This document shows positions 1-18,533 of a stretch of 50,000 bases of DNA, piece by piece. This DNA is from Chrysomallon squamiferum (taxonomy: Eukaryota > Mollusca > Gastropoda > Neomphalida > Peltospiridae), in contig CM022667.1 in the NCBI GenBank assembly GCA_012295275.1, forward strand, positions 12,540,038 through 12,590,037. Reading direction: 5' to 3'. The notes beneath the pieces were generated by a model. It was not told where the DNA came from, ran no database searches, and worked only from the letters and a program-made list of their open reading frames with translations. Each line of letters opens with the position of its first letter. Positions within the stretch are counted from its first letter, which is position 1. The translations under genes and the position numbers were made by a program.

Positions 1-486
1 TGTTTGGGTGTGTTTTTTTGTGTGTGTTTTCTTCCTGTTGTTGGTTTATTTTCATTAAATTAATTTAATCATCACAAAACTTAGCTCTCCAGTGAATTAA
101 TAATAATAATAAAAAAAAAAAAAAAAAATAAAATTTCAAAGAGTAGAAAGCGTTTTTTAGTTCTATTTAATTAGAAACCTGAATCATAAATTAAATCCTC
201 ACTTTCTGTCAGAATTTTATTTTCTGTCTGTCTGTTTGTTTGGCTGTTTGTTGTTCTTTGTTTAGAGTGTTTTTGTATTTTATATATATATTTTTTTAAT
301 TTTTTTTTTTTTTGTCTTTTAAATTAACTAATTTATTCATTTATTTTTATTCATTTTTTTTTTTTTTTTTTTTTTATTAATTTGTTTTATTCGTTGATCG
401 GTTGGTACATTTCTAACATATTCTATTTATTTATTTATTTATTTATTTATTTATTTTCTAGTCTACTGTTAGAAAAAACACTTCAC

Positions 487-6907
<6,421 letters not shown>

Positions 6908-7259
6908 GGTAACATTTCTACGATTTCTTTTCCAGCCAATTTTCTTTACGTACCAACAGCCTCGGAGACACGAGTAAACAACAGAAGAAGCAGTACTCTA
7001 AACTGCCAGTGTTTTCTTGTACACGTAGAACATCCTCATCAGTCTACACAAACAGCAGAAGCAGACGGCACTGTGTCGTGATGTCAGTGAAATGTCTTTG
7101 AATGTGCTAGAACGGTAGCAACATATGGTTAGACGCCGTTAGTTGCATGTGTGTTGCATCACTAGATGAAATAATTCACCACCCATGTGCGCTTCGCATG
7201 ACTAAGTATAATAGAACACCGTATGTAGGTCACAGAAACACAGAAAGAGAGCACGCGCG

Positions 7260-7330
7260 CGCTATAGATAGCAGCCGCCATTGAGCGGGGTTTTCTATAC
7301 GGGCGGGGTCATATCAGTTCCACATCGAGA
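7260..7330 (-). promoter_or_regulatory. possible GC-rich promoter segment upstream of the SLC7 gene
   Basis: A short GC-rich island in AT-rich surroundings with a GC-box-like GGGCGGGG near 7300. It lies about 350 bases upstream of the SLC7 start exon on the minus strand. Placement as the promoter is inference; no TATA box or defined start site was found. Confidence 0.3.
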
Positions 7331-7385
7331 TTGTAAACGGACGAAGTGGCCGGCATTTCAAGCAGTTTCTCAGTGCTTTTTTTTT

Positions 7386-7421
<36 letters not shown>

Positions 7422-8586
7422 TAATAACTTATGACTGGTTACATCGTGTGTTTTTTTACAATATTTTATGTCATCGTGAACACTTGAATCGTCCATCATT
7501 ATTTAAAGACACATAATTATTAATTTAGAAACATCAAATGAGATATATGCTGCAGGGAAGTGTCTTTTTTTTCTTCTTGTTTTTTTTTTTCCCCTCGAAG
7601 CAATAATGTTCAAAGAGACGATGTATAAATTAAAGTTTCTTTAAAAATAAAAGAATGTAGTGAAAATTAAAACGCTTACTTCAAAGTTATGATAGATGTT
7701 GGCCTAAGTAATATATAGGCCGATATAAATGTTAATGGTAATAAAAAAATAAAATTCTAAATGACTTTATGACGTACGTTCCTGAGTAATAAAAGGCACT
7801 ATTAAACATATTTTTACAGTATCTATTCTATTTTTGTTTTTTTTTTTTTTTTTTTTTTTATTTTATTTGATTTGATTTTAATTTATTTATCTAAACATAG
7901 ACACATATATAAAGGCAATTCTGGAAAGTTTATTTTTAGAATGAATATTGTTTATTTGAAGAATAAAACGCAGCTAGTAATTGTTGAAATCGCTTTTGTT
8001 ATATTTTTGGGTAGTAGCAGATTGTATTTCTTTGTTTAGAAAAACACACTTAGGTAATCGGCACCGCTTACTACATCATTTTATTATTATTTACATTTAT
8101 TATTTTATTTTATTTTATTTATTTATTCAGGGTTTTTTTTATTTTTTATTTTTTATTGGTTTTTTTTTTTTTTTTTTTTTTTTTTTATTTTTTTCATTTT
8201 TATTTAATGATAATAAATATTATTATTTTATTATGTATTAATAGTTTTTATTTATTTATTTACATTCTATGTATTAATATTAATGTTTGTATATAAAATT
8301 ATATTCCAACTGCCTGAAAAATAACATGAAATAATATAGATATTTGATTAAAAACCTGTTGTTGTTTTAAAATGGATCAATATATGAATACATTTATCAA
8401 CATAATGTACTTTGGTCATAGCATGACTTTGATATTGACAGAAACAAGGTGTTAGGTTTACACAACAACCAAAAAAAAAAGAAGTTTTTTTTTTTTTTTT
8501 TTTTTTTTTATTCGTTGATATTAATGATAACAGTATAAAATAAAAAATATAAATTATTTAGTTCTCTTTTTTAATCACCAGATAAA

Positions 8587-8641
<55 letters not shown>

Positions 8642-10312
8642 TATTTTATTTATTTAGTTATTTATTATTATTATTTTTCAAATTTGTCTTTCCCCACATG
8701 AATTTAGTAAGTGGTTAACAGAGATGCGTGAATAAATTTACAAACATATTCTGTTCACTATAATTCAGTTGTTTATTGTTATTTGCGCTGTCAAAACCAG
8801 CCGTTGTGGATGATGTAATACTGAACTTGTGCATCGCGTGTCAAATTTCCGGACACAATATAAACATATGTATCATTAAAAGATAATTTTGAACGTTTAA
8901 CAATAAGGCTCCGGAGTTCAGACGTTCCCGTGTGCCAAGGGAGGGAATCCAGTTTTTCTACGTATAATAATCCGGTCTTCAAACTTCATTGTTCATTGAT
9001 GTGAGCGAAATAAACGATGACCCATTCATTGTTATTATTTAGTTATTTGCTTTTTAAATTGTTATTATTGTTATTAACTAATTCAGTTAAGTACCAATTT
9101 TTCTTCTATTGAAAATACTAAATAGTGTGTTCTTTTAGCTAGCTAGTTCAAAATACACGCAGAAATATTGTTATTTAATTTTAAAAATTCATGCCGTCGA
9201 AATGTCCTAACAGTCTGTAAAATATTCAGGAACATCATGCAAAGTTGAAGCTTTCAATGCCACTGCTCCAACCAGTTTCCACGTTCCAGTGGATTTTTTT
9301 TTTTTTTTTTTCTCTTAAACAAAAAGAAGATGTAACTGAAAAATATTGATGAAACGTGTAAATTTATTATATTTATTTATATGTATAACACAACAACCCA
9401 GTAATGAATTTCTTCTTATTAATATATATATAAAGTTTTTTTTTTTTTTTTTTTTCCCGCCACCGATTATTATTTTTTATTGTTCGACTTCTATTTTATT
9501 GCTTTATATCCGCATCCTGAATTAGGAAGTTTACACCTGGGTTTAGGTCACATGGTTAAAAATAAGTAGTTTCAAATAAATAACTTTTAAAATAAAATTA
9601 CTAATACTGTGCTGTGATGTTCGGGATATTTTCAGGGGAGAGAAATCGCGATTTTTTTTCTCTTCGGCTACAAAATCTGAAAAGTAAGTGCAAGCATAAT
9701 TTAATGATAATTCAGTCGTCAGATCGTTGATCTTATTTTTCTAACGATCTGGTATCTTGTTTTGTGTGTGTGTGTGTGTGTGTGTGGTTTTATATCTATA
9801 TATATTTTATTTATTTATTAATTTTTTTATTTACCCTTTTTTTTTTTTTTTTTGGCAACATACTGCAGATAAAATAACATACATGTAAAAAAAAAAAAAT
9901 ACACACAAAAGCAATCAGCAAAAATATTTTCCAAGACATAAAATAAATAAAAACAAATACAAAACTATTTAATAATTTATTAATACAAGTAAACTTATTA
10001 ACAATATTTGTTACATTTTCAAAAGAGCTATTTCTTCAGTAAAATTTGAATATAATACTGAATAGATATAAAATAAATAGAATGTAGTGCTGAAAAGGCA
10101 CTCAAAATTTTGATTATATTATTATTTAAAATACTGAGGCAATTTACAGTAAAAAATTTAATATTAATATTTATTACTTTTGTGATAATCAAAGTTATTT
10201 TTGACAGATATTTATTTTCTTAAAAGTCATTTCTGACTTATTTTAAGATAAAACAATTATAAATTGAAGTTATATTAATCACATATTTAACTTTACTTTT
10301 AAAATTTGGGGC

Positions 10313-10367
<55 letters not shown>

Positions 10368-11157
10368 TTTAAAATATCATTATTATTATTTTTTATTATT
10401 TTATTTTAAATTGATTTATATGATTGGTCAGCCATTTTGAATTTATCAAGTCCACTAACTTTTTGTTTTCAATAAATCACTTTGTTTCCAATTTTAAAAA
10501 AAGTAAACAAACAATTCTTGAACAAATGTTATATAATTATCTAAAAATATTAAAACATAAAATGGATTTCTGAATTATGAAATTTGTACTTCAAGAACTT
10601 GATAAAATATTTATTTTATAAAAACTCCTGAATATTTCAAATTTTCATCTTAAAACATTTCTATCAATGTCATTTATTTAAATGATAACAGTAGAGCTAA
10701 TATGAACATTCGATAAAATGTAACAATCTGCATAAATCTTTTGTACTTCTAAAAATTAAAATAAAACATTAATAATAATAAATGTATGTTCGTACATTAA
10801 ATAACATTCTTAAAGTGGCATTCTCAACATGCAATACGTTTTTTTCCACCATCTGTAACAATAAATACTTGTCCTTTTTCTCACCACAAAATAGTTCTTA
10901 ACAAAACAGAACTTGATAAAATAATATCAAATAATACATTCTCTTACTCTCTTACATGATTTAAATTTTATGTTAAAATGTATCAATGGACCAAAATTTT
11001 AATTTGATTGATTTGTGAGGATAAAGGGTAAAGTTGTAAGTGACATGGTCTGTGTTATAACTGCATTTTGAGAAGGCCTCTTAAATGATATATGCCTCTT
11101 TGTTCTAGCTGCCCTACACCAATGAATGAGGAAGATCTGAAGATTATTTGGTTGGTT
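7331..11157. other. intergenic region with simple repeats, no recognised gene
   Basis: The space between the SLC7 promoter side and the MVD 3' end. It holds poly-T runs (7391-7419, 7838-7859, 8161-8186, 8487-8509, 9295-9311, 9437-9455), (AAT)n at about 8587-8635 and (ATT)n at about 10314-10367. One short, compositionally complex ORF (8791-8982, minus) is listed separately. The MVD 3' UTR must occupy some of the right end. Confidence 0.7.
8791..8982 (-). other. orphan 63-codon ORF, unrecognised
   Basis: An open frame with balanced amino-acid composition, unlike the repeat-driven ORFs around it. It starts at an ATG and ends at TGA, with another stop close behind. No family, splice partner, signal peptide or membrane segment was recognised. 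It could be a terminal exon, a relic, or chance. Confidence 0.2.
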
Positions 11158-14100
11158 TTATGCTGAAATGGTTTTTGGTTTTCCTGAGGAGTCTAGCAAG
11201 CTTTCTTTGGGATCTTTGAGAATCTGAGGTCCTGGACCAACCTGCAAAAATAAAATTAAAACCATAATATACATGTGTGTGTGTGTGTGTGTGTGTGGAG
11301 GTGTTTGAAGAACATAAGATAAAAAAAAAAAAAAATATATAAAAATAAAAATATATCTATATCTCTATAATCTCTATATATCTATATCTATATCTATATA
11401 TAAAACTACTATTAGAATAAATGAAAAACGATACCACCAAAATACAGCAAATAACAGACTAGAAATAAATAACAGCTTAAAAATTTGTTTTATATATATA
11501 TATATGAATACAAAAAAGACTTAGCTTCATTAAAATATCACTATCTGACTAGAGCAGATAAAAATTTATAAACATTTATAATTTTTTAAATAGATTAATA
11601 AATATTTTTTTAATTAAACAATTCCAATGTCTTGTCTGAATTGCAAAATATAATTTCTCACACTGACTGTTTAATTTGTTAATAATAATTAATAGTAGTA
11701 GTAGTAATGATGATAATAATAACAATGATGATAATAATAATAAAAATAATAATAACAACAACAACAATGATAATAACAGTAATGGCAATGGTAATAGTAA
11801 AAGTAATGGAATGGGTAAAAATAACAATAAAAAAATACCTTTGTATGAATACAGTATTTGATTGCACCTGATATGGTTGGCAGTGGAATAGCATCAATAA
11901 TATTCTGAAATTATAAATAAGAAAAATACTGACATAAAGATTTAAATCTGTGGATATAGGTTTTTGGCTGTCGAAAAGTCAGCTCAAAAATCCTATATGA
12001 CAACAAGTAAGAAAAACCGATATGGTGGTACGTCTCTGATCATTTTTGGTCTGTGAATGAGTGATTGAAAGATTAGAAGTAATAAACAAACCAAAAAACA
12101 ATAACTAATTCAGAGAATATTAGGAATAATAATTCAATATCAAACAATTATGACAAGAAATACATAAATAAATAAAAAGAATATTGGAGATAGCCACACT
12201 AAAAGATGTTTTACACTTTACAATAGGCAAATTTCATTGTAGTTTCTTATCTTATGCTGAAAAATAAAAAATAAAAAATAAATTAAAATTAAAATTAATA
12301 GGCAAAACAAATTAAACAAAAAAATTAAATAATAATTTTGAACAAACCTGTTTAACAGGGACTTTGTTTACTGCGAGTCCTTTCACTGACAAGTCAGTTC
12401 CATTCTCCTCAGGTTGATAGAAGTGGTTAATTAAAGAGTACACCTCAGCTACATCCTTTTCTAGTAAATACAGACAGGCATTCGGCCCAGCATCAAATGT
12501 ATATGCCACCTGAAATACAGGTGAAAAACTCCTTAAAACATAGGTAAACAAATTACATGTAACAAAATTACTGAACATAAAAAAATAGAAAAAACCTATA
12601 AAAATGTGTTTTTTAAATATATATAATAAAGTTAATTTCTTATTAAAACAGTTTTTTTTATAAATAAAATGAAGCCTAAGGTTAAAAACTAAAATTTTGT
12701 CATTTTTAAGCTTTAGAATTTTAGGGAATTTAAAAACCCCCAGAAAACTGAGAAATAAATCTAAATTTTTTAAATTTTAAAATAGAATTGTAATTTAAAA
12801 TTTAGTCTGTTTAAATTTAGAACAAAACCAATAACTCTACAAACAGTTTAAATTTTAAAATGAACAGTAGCTAATTAGAATTATATATAAAAAAATAAAA
12901 AATTACTGAAAATTCTAAAACGAATAGTAGCTGTATAAAAAGAACAGTAACTCTGTTTAAGAAGAGCTGTAACTCTGCAACTCACTGTGGTTTTTCCAGC
13001 CTCTTTGTTGATGCAGTGTATCAGTCTGACAATGTGGTGTGAAACATCTCGCATGTAGCTGATTGGTGGGTAGGTGTCTAGACAAACTGCATGGAGCTGA
13101 TTACTTTCCTAAAAATAAATATACAATTTCAGAGGTGGAAATGTGCACAGATTCTTGTGTTTATTTTATGACATCTGCATAAAAATATTGAGTACTATAA
13201 ATTCAAATATCACTTTCTTTTCAAAATAAAAAATAAAATTTTCAAGTGAAATATGAATTTATTTTGGTTCAATTGTAATGCTATTCAAAATAGTGAAACG
13301 GTTTCTGCAGAGAAAAATAAATTCAACCAGTCAGTCACATGGTATGTCTACTGAACCTGCTGGGCATATTTTTTATATATTTTGGAAATATGCAAAATTT
13401 GTCCTATGGGGTTTGAGAGTCTAATAATGAAGATTTCAAAACAGTCAATTACTACAGTAAAATTCTTCCCAAAATATTTTCAAAATTCCATAGCCATTAT
13501 TTTAAGCCTTTCCTCAGATTTAGGCCAATATACATTTGGTTTGATTCTCCTATACAATACATCAATAACATAACAAAAAATTAATTAATTTGAAGGAGAG
13601 GCAATAAAGTTCTGATATATTCAATCTTGGGCACAGACATAATGAAATAAAATTTGGAATTTAGAATCAATAGCAAAAAATAACAGAATAAACCTTTTAA
13701 CAAAAACATTTAAAAAAGATATAATATTACCTTCATTGTCAGTTCTGCAAATGTTTCAAAATCTTTATCAAGAATTGCTTTAGTCATCTGATTTATTCTG
13801 GTAGGAACTTTTTCCAGTCGTTTCTGTAACAGTTCTGATGTCTGTACACTTGTCTGCATCCCCTCTGAACTCCCTACATATTTCTTCTGATCACTCACCT
13901 AAAACAACATTTAATTTATTTATATAGTTAGTTAGTTATTTAGTTATTTTAGTTATACAAAGATTTATAATATGTTTTAAGTAAAAACATACAATATAAT
14001 GCCTGTAATCCCTTGTGGAAAATATAATGGAGATTACAGTAAACATTTTTATCTTTTCTAGCTACTTGTCTTTTGATAAAAGCAGAAATACATGCATAAC

Positions 14101-14399
14101 CAACCGAGGTGGATTAGTTCTTTACTAGTGATTAATTGTATTTACCACCAAGATGAGTATTCTGAGTTCAGGCCAGTGTGACTCAGGAACTATCTGTTTA
14201 GCTATAGAATCAGACCCAGTTTTGTCAGCACCCATCTCCCACAAGACAAATCCACCATAAATACTTCTGCAAGCACTTCCTGAACCCTGCCTAAGGTTAA
14301 AAACAATGTAGTGATATAGCGAGACAGAGACAGACTATCATATAGAGAAAGAAGGAGACAGAGAGTGAAAGAGACATTGAGACAGAGAGTGAAAGAGAC

Positions 14400-14467
<68 letters not shown>

Positions 14468-17463
14468 ATTACAGCAAAGAAAGTGGTAACAAAATATAAT
14501 CATGTTTTCAGTATTAAAATGTATTTATGATGTAATCTAAACTTCAAATGATGAAATAAGATCTTACGAAAAATATGTGTAAGAAAACAGAATTTATTGC
14601 TGTTTTCTGTTTCTAAAGCTTAAGCTGTAAAATAAAAAAAGAGTGTTTTGAGCTAAATGCATTATGAGGAATATATGAACATACCTGGCAATATCCGATA
14701 TTTCACCTGTGATGCCATAAAGCTGTGCCAGTGTGTAAACTAAAACAGAAACAAAACAGTTATTCTTAATTGGCTGTTAAATTAACTAACCGAATCGTTT
14801 CATTGTCTATGACAAGATGAGGGAACTGTTTTAATTAAATGTTAAGAGAACCATCTTAACTATCAATTTATATAAAAGATGAATTGAAAGTAACAAATGA
14901 AAATAGACTGTAAGGACAGTTAAAGCTTAGAAGTAATTACCAAGACATGCATATCCAGCAGCTGAAGATGCCAAGCCTGCTGCAGTGGGGAAATTGTTCT
15001 CTGAGCAGATGTGAATTTTCCAGTGGAGGTTGTCCTCTGCCAGCTCGTTAAACTTCCTCTTCTGAGCTTGTCTCTTAACTGAAATGATCATCAAATAGTT
15101 ATTTGATGAGATGAAAGGATTAATTCAAAAACATTCTGAAAACTTAAGAGCACAATATTATGTCTGGGGAGAGGGATAGAAAAAAAAATGGGAGTGAGAG
15201 GTGAGGGAGACAAAGGAAAGATAACTAGTCTGAAATTTAACCAAAAAAAATAAAAAATAATATATCAAAAAAAATAAAAATAAAAAATAAAATAAATAAT
15301 ATTGGTAGTAAAAGCACGATGAATTGTTTCTTAATACTTACTTTCTTTTAAAACATTCTGAATTCTGGGGCTTGTTATGGACTGTTCACTGAAAAACAAA
15401 CAACAACTAATGCATCATTTGAAATAACAGAATTCTGATAAAATATTTAAAACAAAAAATAAAATCATTAAAAAACTCTGTAAATAACTTTTTATTTTGA
15501 GTAATTCTAAATTGCTAATTTAATATTTTCTAATAATCATTCCAGCTGGAAAAGAGTCATTATCTCATTTTAGTAATAGCATTCAACACGTCAAAGTATG
15601 TATTTACTGGTAGTGTAAAGACTTTATTAACAAGATATAACAAATACTACAAACACTCACACTCCATTTAGCCACATTTTATCCTCAGTAAAATCTTTAC
15701 TGAATGCTGCAGTCGTTTTGGCCCGAAGCTGGAACATAAATACAAGCAATATTAATAAACATTTACAGTGCAGTTGTGATGGCATGATAATACAGGTCAA
15801 ACAAAATGATCATATCTTCCAAATGATTTTTTGAATTTTAATATATTATTATGTTTTTTGTTTTGGGGTTTTTTGGGGGTGGGCTTTTTAAAGTACACCA
15901 GTAGTATTTCTATCAAAAAGTTTTATATTAAAACTGTATACTTCCAAGAGGTTTCTTTTATTTTCTATAACATGTCAACTTTTACTAGTAATAAAGTATT
16001 GTTAATGTCCAGTCTTTTAAATATGCTAAATCTAATCCAATAAATCAGTGCTGGCTCTGTCAAACGATAATAAAAAGTTCTGTCAAATAAACAACTCTTT
16101 AATACAGAATGGACAACTTTGCATTCCTTGAATAATTACCAACCCTGTCCAACAAAAAAATGAATCAAAACATTTATAAACATAAATACATGCAATATCC
16201 ATTTGCAGAAAATATCTTAACAAGAGAATTTAAAACTTGGCATTTATATAACTTAAGCTAGAACTGACTGAAAATTTGTTAAGAACTAAGCAGCAATATT
16301 AAATGGCATTTTGAAAAACCAAAGATGTTTGTTAACCATATTAATTCTCATCAAAAGATAATCTGGTTTTTGACACATGGTGTCATATTTATAATTCATA
16401 TAAAATTTAATGAAAACATGCTGTTTATCCAGGACAGTAATGAAGCATGGGTTTATTTCAGTATTTATATCTACAGTAACAAAAGTAATAAATATACATG
16501 CATAGTAATTAAGGAAAAAATATATAACAATTATAACAGATATCAAAACTTGTATAAAAATATTTTCTAAATCCTTACATAACAAACAAACTTTGGCCAG
16601 AATTATCTCAAAGTTTTAACAAAATACATTAAAAAAAATACTATGACCATGCATTGTATTTTCTTACCTCATTTTGACCAAGTGTGGCACTAATTGATGA
16701 ATTAATAGGAAGAATTAACTTTTCATCTCGTTTTCCCCCTAAAAAATAAGTATAAACTCATGGGGATAAAAATATATATGTAATGAAGAGTGTATTTATT
16801 TTCCCTTTCATTTAATTTTTGTGTTCATTATTTTAAAATAGTTCTCTAAATGACTATGAAAATTATATTTGTATTAAAAATCTATTTTCAAACATTAAAT
16901 GTTTTGTGCTAAAATTATATTTAAATTCTGTTATTTCATTATTCAAAACCAGTAACAAATAAATATTTAATCAGATTATGAAAAATTGTAACTTTAAATA
17001 AAAATAACCTTCCAACAATATTATATTCTTTTGCTATGCTGTGACTGAAAATGTTTTAATTCATTCCAACTAAATGTTAATGCAGTTCTCCATTCACCAT
17101 TGCTTTCAATTTAATCAACCTAACATCAATCAAAAATACAGTGATATAAATTGTATGTTCAACACCAGACATCTGTGACATAGGATCATTAATTATTCCA
17201 TTTAAATGTGTTGCCATTGTCTGTGCACAGGTGTTCTTTAAATTACAGGTCAGTACAGGAATTATGTAATCACAATAATGTAATTTATTTAGAACATTTC
17301 AAATTTGCCGATTTCGCTCACTTTTTGTACTTATACAAATAATAAAATTAGAAAGATATTTTACAACGAAAATACAAATTCATAATATTATACACAGACA
17401 AAAATACTTACAATATTTTACCACAGCGATATTTACAGGAGCTGTACAAGTTACTGACTTCAT
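11158..17463 (-). CDS. MVD: diphosphomevalonate decarboxylase (mevalonate pathway)
   Basis: ATP-dependent decarboxylation of mevalonate 5-diphosphate to isopentenyl diphosphate; GHMP kinase superfamily. Twelve coding exons in transcript order: 17463-17412, 16738-16668, 15728-15661, 15388-15342, 15078-14941, 14739-14685, 14290-14146, 13898-13731, 13108-12986, 12509-12348, 11904-11839, 11241-11158. They sum to 1179 bases, 392 residues plus stop; the human protein is about 400. Landmarks: [16 protein letters not shown] at the N-terminus; the GHMP ATP loop [15 protein letters not shown] at about 110-124; [10 protein letters not shown] with the catalytic-type Arg at about 152; [10 protein letters not shown] with the catalytic Asp at about 295. 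No frame breaks or missing key residues. It is transcribed head-to-head with METTL17. Family and full length are secure; a few exon edges could move by a codon. Confidence 0.97.
11695..11830 (-). repeat. imperfect trinucleotide repeat (AAT/AAC/GAT/AGT) in MVD intron 11
   Basis: Degenerate triplet repeat just downstream, in transcript order, of the 11839-11904 exon. It generates apparent poly-Asn and poly-Leu frames that are not genes. Confidence 0.8.
14403..14464 (-). repeat. pure (GA)n microsatellite in MVD intron 6
   Basis: An uninterrupted GA tract between MVD exons 6 and 7, reading CT on the transcript strand. It is preceded by a GA-rich degenerate zone at about 14320-14402. Confidence 0.95.
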
Positions 17464-17622
17464 GATAACTGAACAAATGAACAGAACACTCTCTCTCACT
17501 TCCACTTTCGTCACCCCACTCTCACCCGATAACGAAAATAGAAGAGTTATTTGCCCTTAGTCAAATATCATTTATTTCTAACCAATCACCTACTGGCGTG
17601 TTGGTTATCCCGATATTACAAC
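17464..17622. promoter_or_regulatory. bidirectional promoter shared by MVD and METTL17
   Basis: Only 159 bases separate the two start codons, which face away from each other. The gap holds a CCAAT box (ACCAATCA, CCAAT at 17582-17586), a common mark of TATA-less divergent promoters, and a pyrimidine-rich stretch near the MVD side. No TATA box was seen. Transcription start sites cannot be fixed by eye. Confidence 0.75.
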
Positions 17623-18500
17623 ATGGCAGCGTCCATGAAACATGTGATTCCAAATAATGTTTGCAGTCTCTGCAAATATTCTCATGTCTTTATCAGGAAA
17701 ATGAGCAAAGCTGTAAGCAAGACAAATTAAAAAATAAATTATAATATGATGAATTCGTGTCTTTTCTACATAAGTATAATCAGAGAAATTACTAATCTAA
17801 GTTTAGAAGCTAAATCACAAAATTTCATAAATGATTAAAAATAACATTGCAGACACTTTCGACTTTGGTGACTTTATGAAAGGAAAATCTGAAAGATAAT
17901 TGTTATAAATATTATTAACTCTTTTTCATTCACACATACGTTTTTGACATTATTATTATAAAGTATAAACAATAATTTTGTCAAAACACTGGACGATTAT
18001 AATTATACTTAATTTTCAATGTACAAGAAGACAGTTACTAATATTACTAATAGTAAAAGTATGTCCAGATGTCTGTATTAATATGCTTTAACAAATTTAC
18101 AGTAATGAAGCATATATACCAGTATAGGTGGATAGATCAATATTTGTTTATTTTGTATATAAATAAGTTTCATTTAAAATGTCCATACCAATGATTGACA
18201 ATTTGTTTTTTAAAAGAAATGTTTTATTCGAACACCAATATAGGCACATTATCCTGCTTCTATAGTTGTCAAGGAAACCACAGTTGATCCTGCAGCTATG
18301 GAAATAATGAAAAAACAAAATTTGAAAATGAAAACTCATCCCGGAATAATGAGACTGAAAACTGTCAAACTTCCAGACAGGCTGGAAGCAGCTGTTCAGA
18401 ACATACTGGAAAGTGAGAATATAATTTAGATTATTTTTATTTTTTATTGATGTATTAATGTTAATATTATTATTTTATAAATAATAATTTTTTATTTCTG

Positions 18501-18533
<33 letters not shown>

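Noticed and set aside
18266-18273. Alternative METTL17 exon 2 acceptor after TATAG at 18265
   Set aside because: It would put exon 2 out of frame with exon 1 and reach a stop after 13 codons. The AG at 18272-18273 keeps the frame, though an unseen exon between them cannot be excluded.
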